Positions 4,874 through 5,048 of a DNA stretch of 5,048 bases are shown here, piece by piece. The stretch's first letter is position 1. Each line of letters opens with the position of its first letter. A program made the translations under genes and the position numbers. The DNA lies in the NCBI GenBank assembly GCA_030673525.1, contig DAOVIY010000043.1, positions 1 to 5,048 on the forward strand, read 5' to 3'. Origin of the DNA: a bacterium. GTDB taxonomy: Bacteria > Patescibacteriota > Minisyncoccia > UBA6257. The notes below the pieces were generated by a model. That model made no database searches. It saw only the letters and a list, made by a program, of their open reading frames with translations, and was not told the DNA's origin.

Positions 4874-5048
4874 TTATTTCCATCCTTGCCCGATTACTTT
4901 CCACATTACTTTTTCTTGTGGAATTTGAATTGGGCCTTGAGGTGTTTGTTGAGTTATTTGGACTTGACCTTTCCTATATTCAATAGCAAGTTCGAAATAA
5001 TTTGACTGTTGGTTTGATTCAATAAATGCTAATTTATATTCTTTTTTA
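4874..5048 (-). CDS. C-terminal fragment of an unknown Gln/Pro-rich protein
   Basis: An open frame enters from the right edge and ends in TAA (4876-4874), giving 57 visible residues. The frame is continuous to the edge, so the start lies outside the window. The visible part has YFELAIEYRKG (17-27), a Gln/Pro/Thr-rich stretch QTPQGPIQIPQ (34-44) and a closing EKVMWKVIGQGWK (45-57). The Gln/Pro flavour recalls the linker of the next gene, 16 bp downstream, suggesting the two belong together. The tail could be a Trp-rich beta strand. No family recognised. Confidence 0.65.
   Translation of the reverse strand, partial: KKEYKLAFIESNQQSNYFELAIEYRKGQVQITQQTPQGPIQIPQEKVMWKVIGQGWK

Overview
The window is a low-GC, compact bacterial segment. 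Three things point, by inference, to a Candidatus Patescibacteria (CPR, Parcubacteria-like) genome: small A/T-rich genes with almost no Shine-Dalgarno motifs, TAA as the only stop codon used, and a short lysine/isoleucine-rich proteome around a single Xer recombinase and an undecaprenyl-diphosphate synthase. No in-frame TGA occurs, so the standard code fits. No marker gene here fixes the taxonomy.

Left part (1-1211, + strand). A clean intrinsic terminator (41-67) closes a gene lying off the left edge. A G-rich control region follows, with two perfect 18-bp tandem repeats (78-113), a hairpin (110-126) and a strong promoter (TTGACA at 137-142, extended -10 at 159-167). A third copy of the repeat core sits inside the promoter spacer. 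Between the promoter and the gene is a 28-bp dif-like site (179-206), then a complete XerC/D-type tyrosine recombinase (223-1179). A shared hairpin at 1184-1211 separates it from the minus-strand genes.

Middle (1221-2357, mostly - strand). A 41-aa very acidic small protein (1221-1346) has its own promoter, whose spacer holds a perfect palindrome. Next to it is uppS (1445-2140), whose promoter predicts an almost leaderless mRNA. Between uppS and the next gene lies a 149-bp element with perfect 12-bp terminal inverted repeats and a + strand U-tract. It is best read as an unidentified structured RNA.

Right part (2358-5048, all - strand). Transcribed leftward are a fragment of an unknown Gln/Pro-rich protein, a membrane-anchored unknown protein, a 36-aa micro-ORF, a DUF6941-like protein, a three-TM protein and a geranylgeranyl-reductase-family flavoprotein. 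The reductase lies just upstream of uppS, suggesting a small polyprenyl-lipid module. The four to five small genes upstream form a tight block of unknown function.

Gene direction and noncoding G/C bias both flip between xer and the small acidic gene. With the dif-like site, this suggests the segment may lie at the replication terminus.
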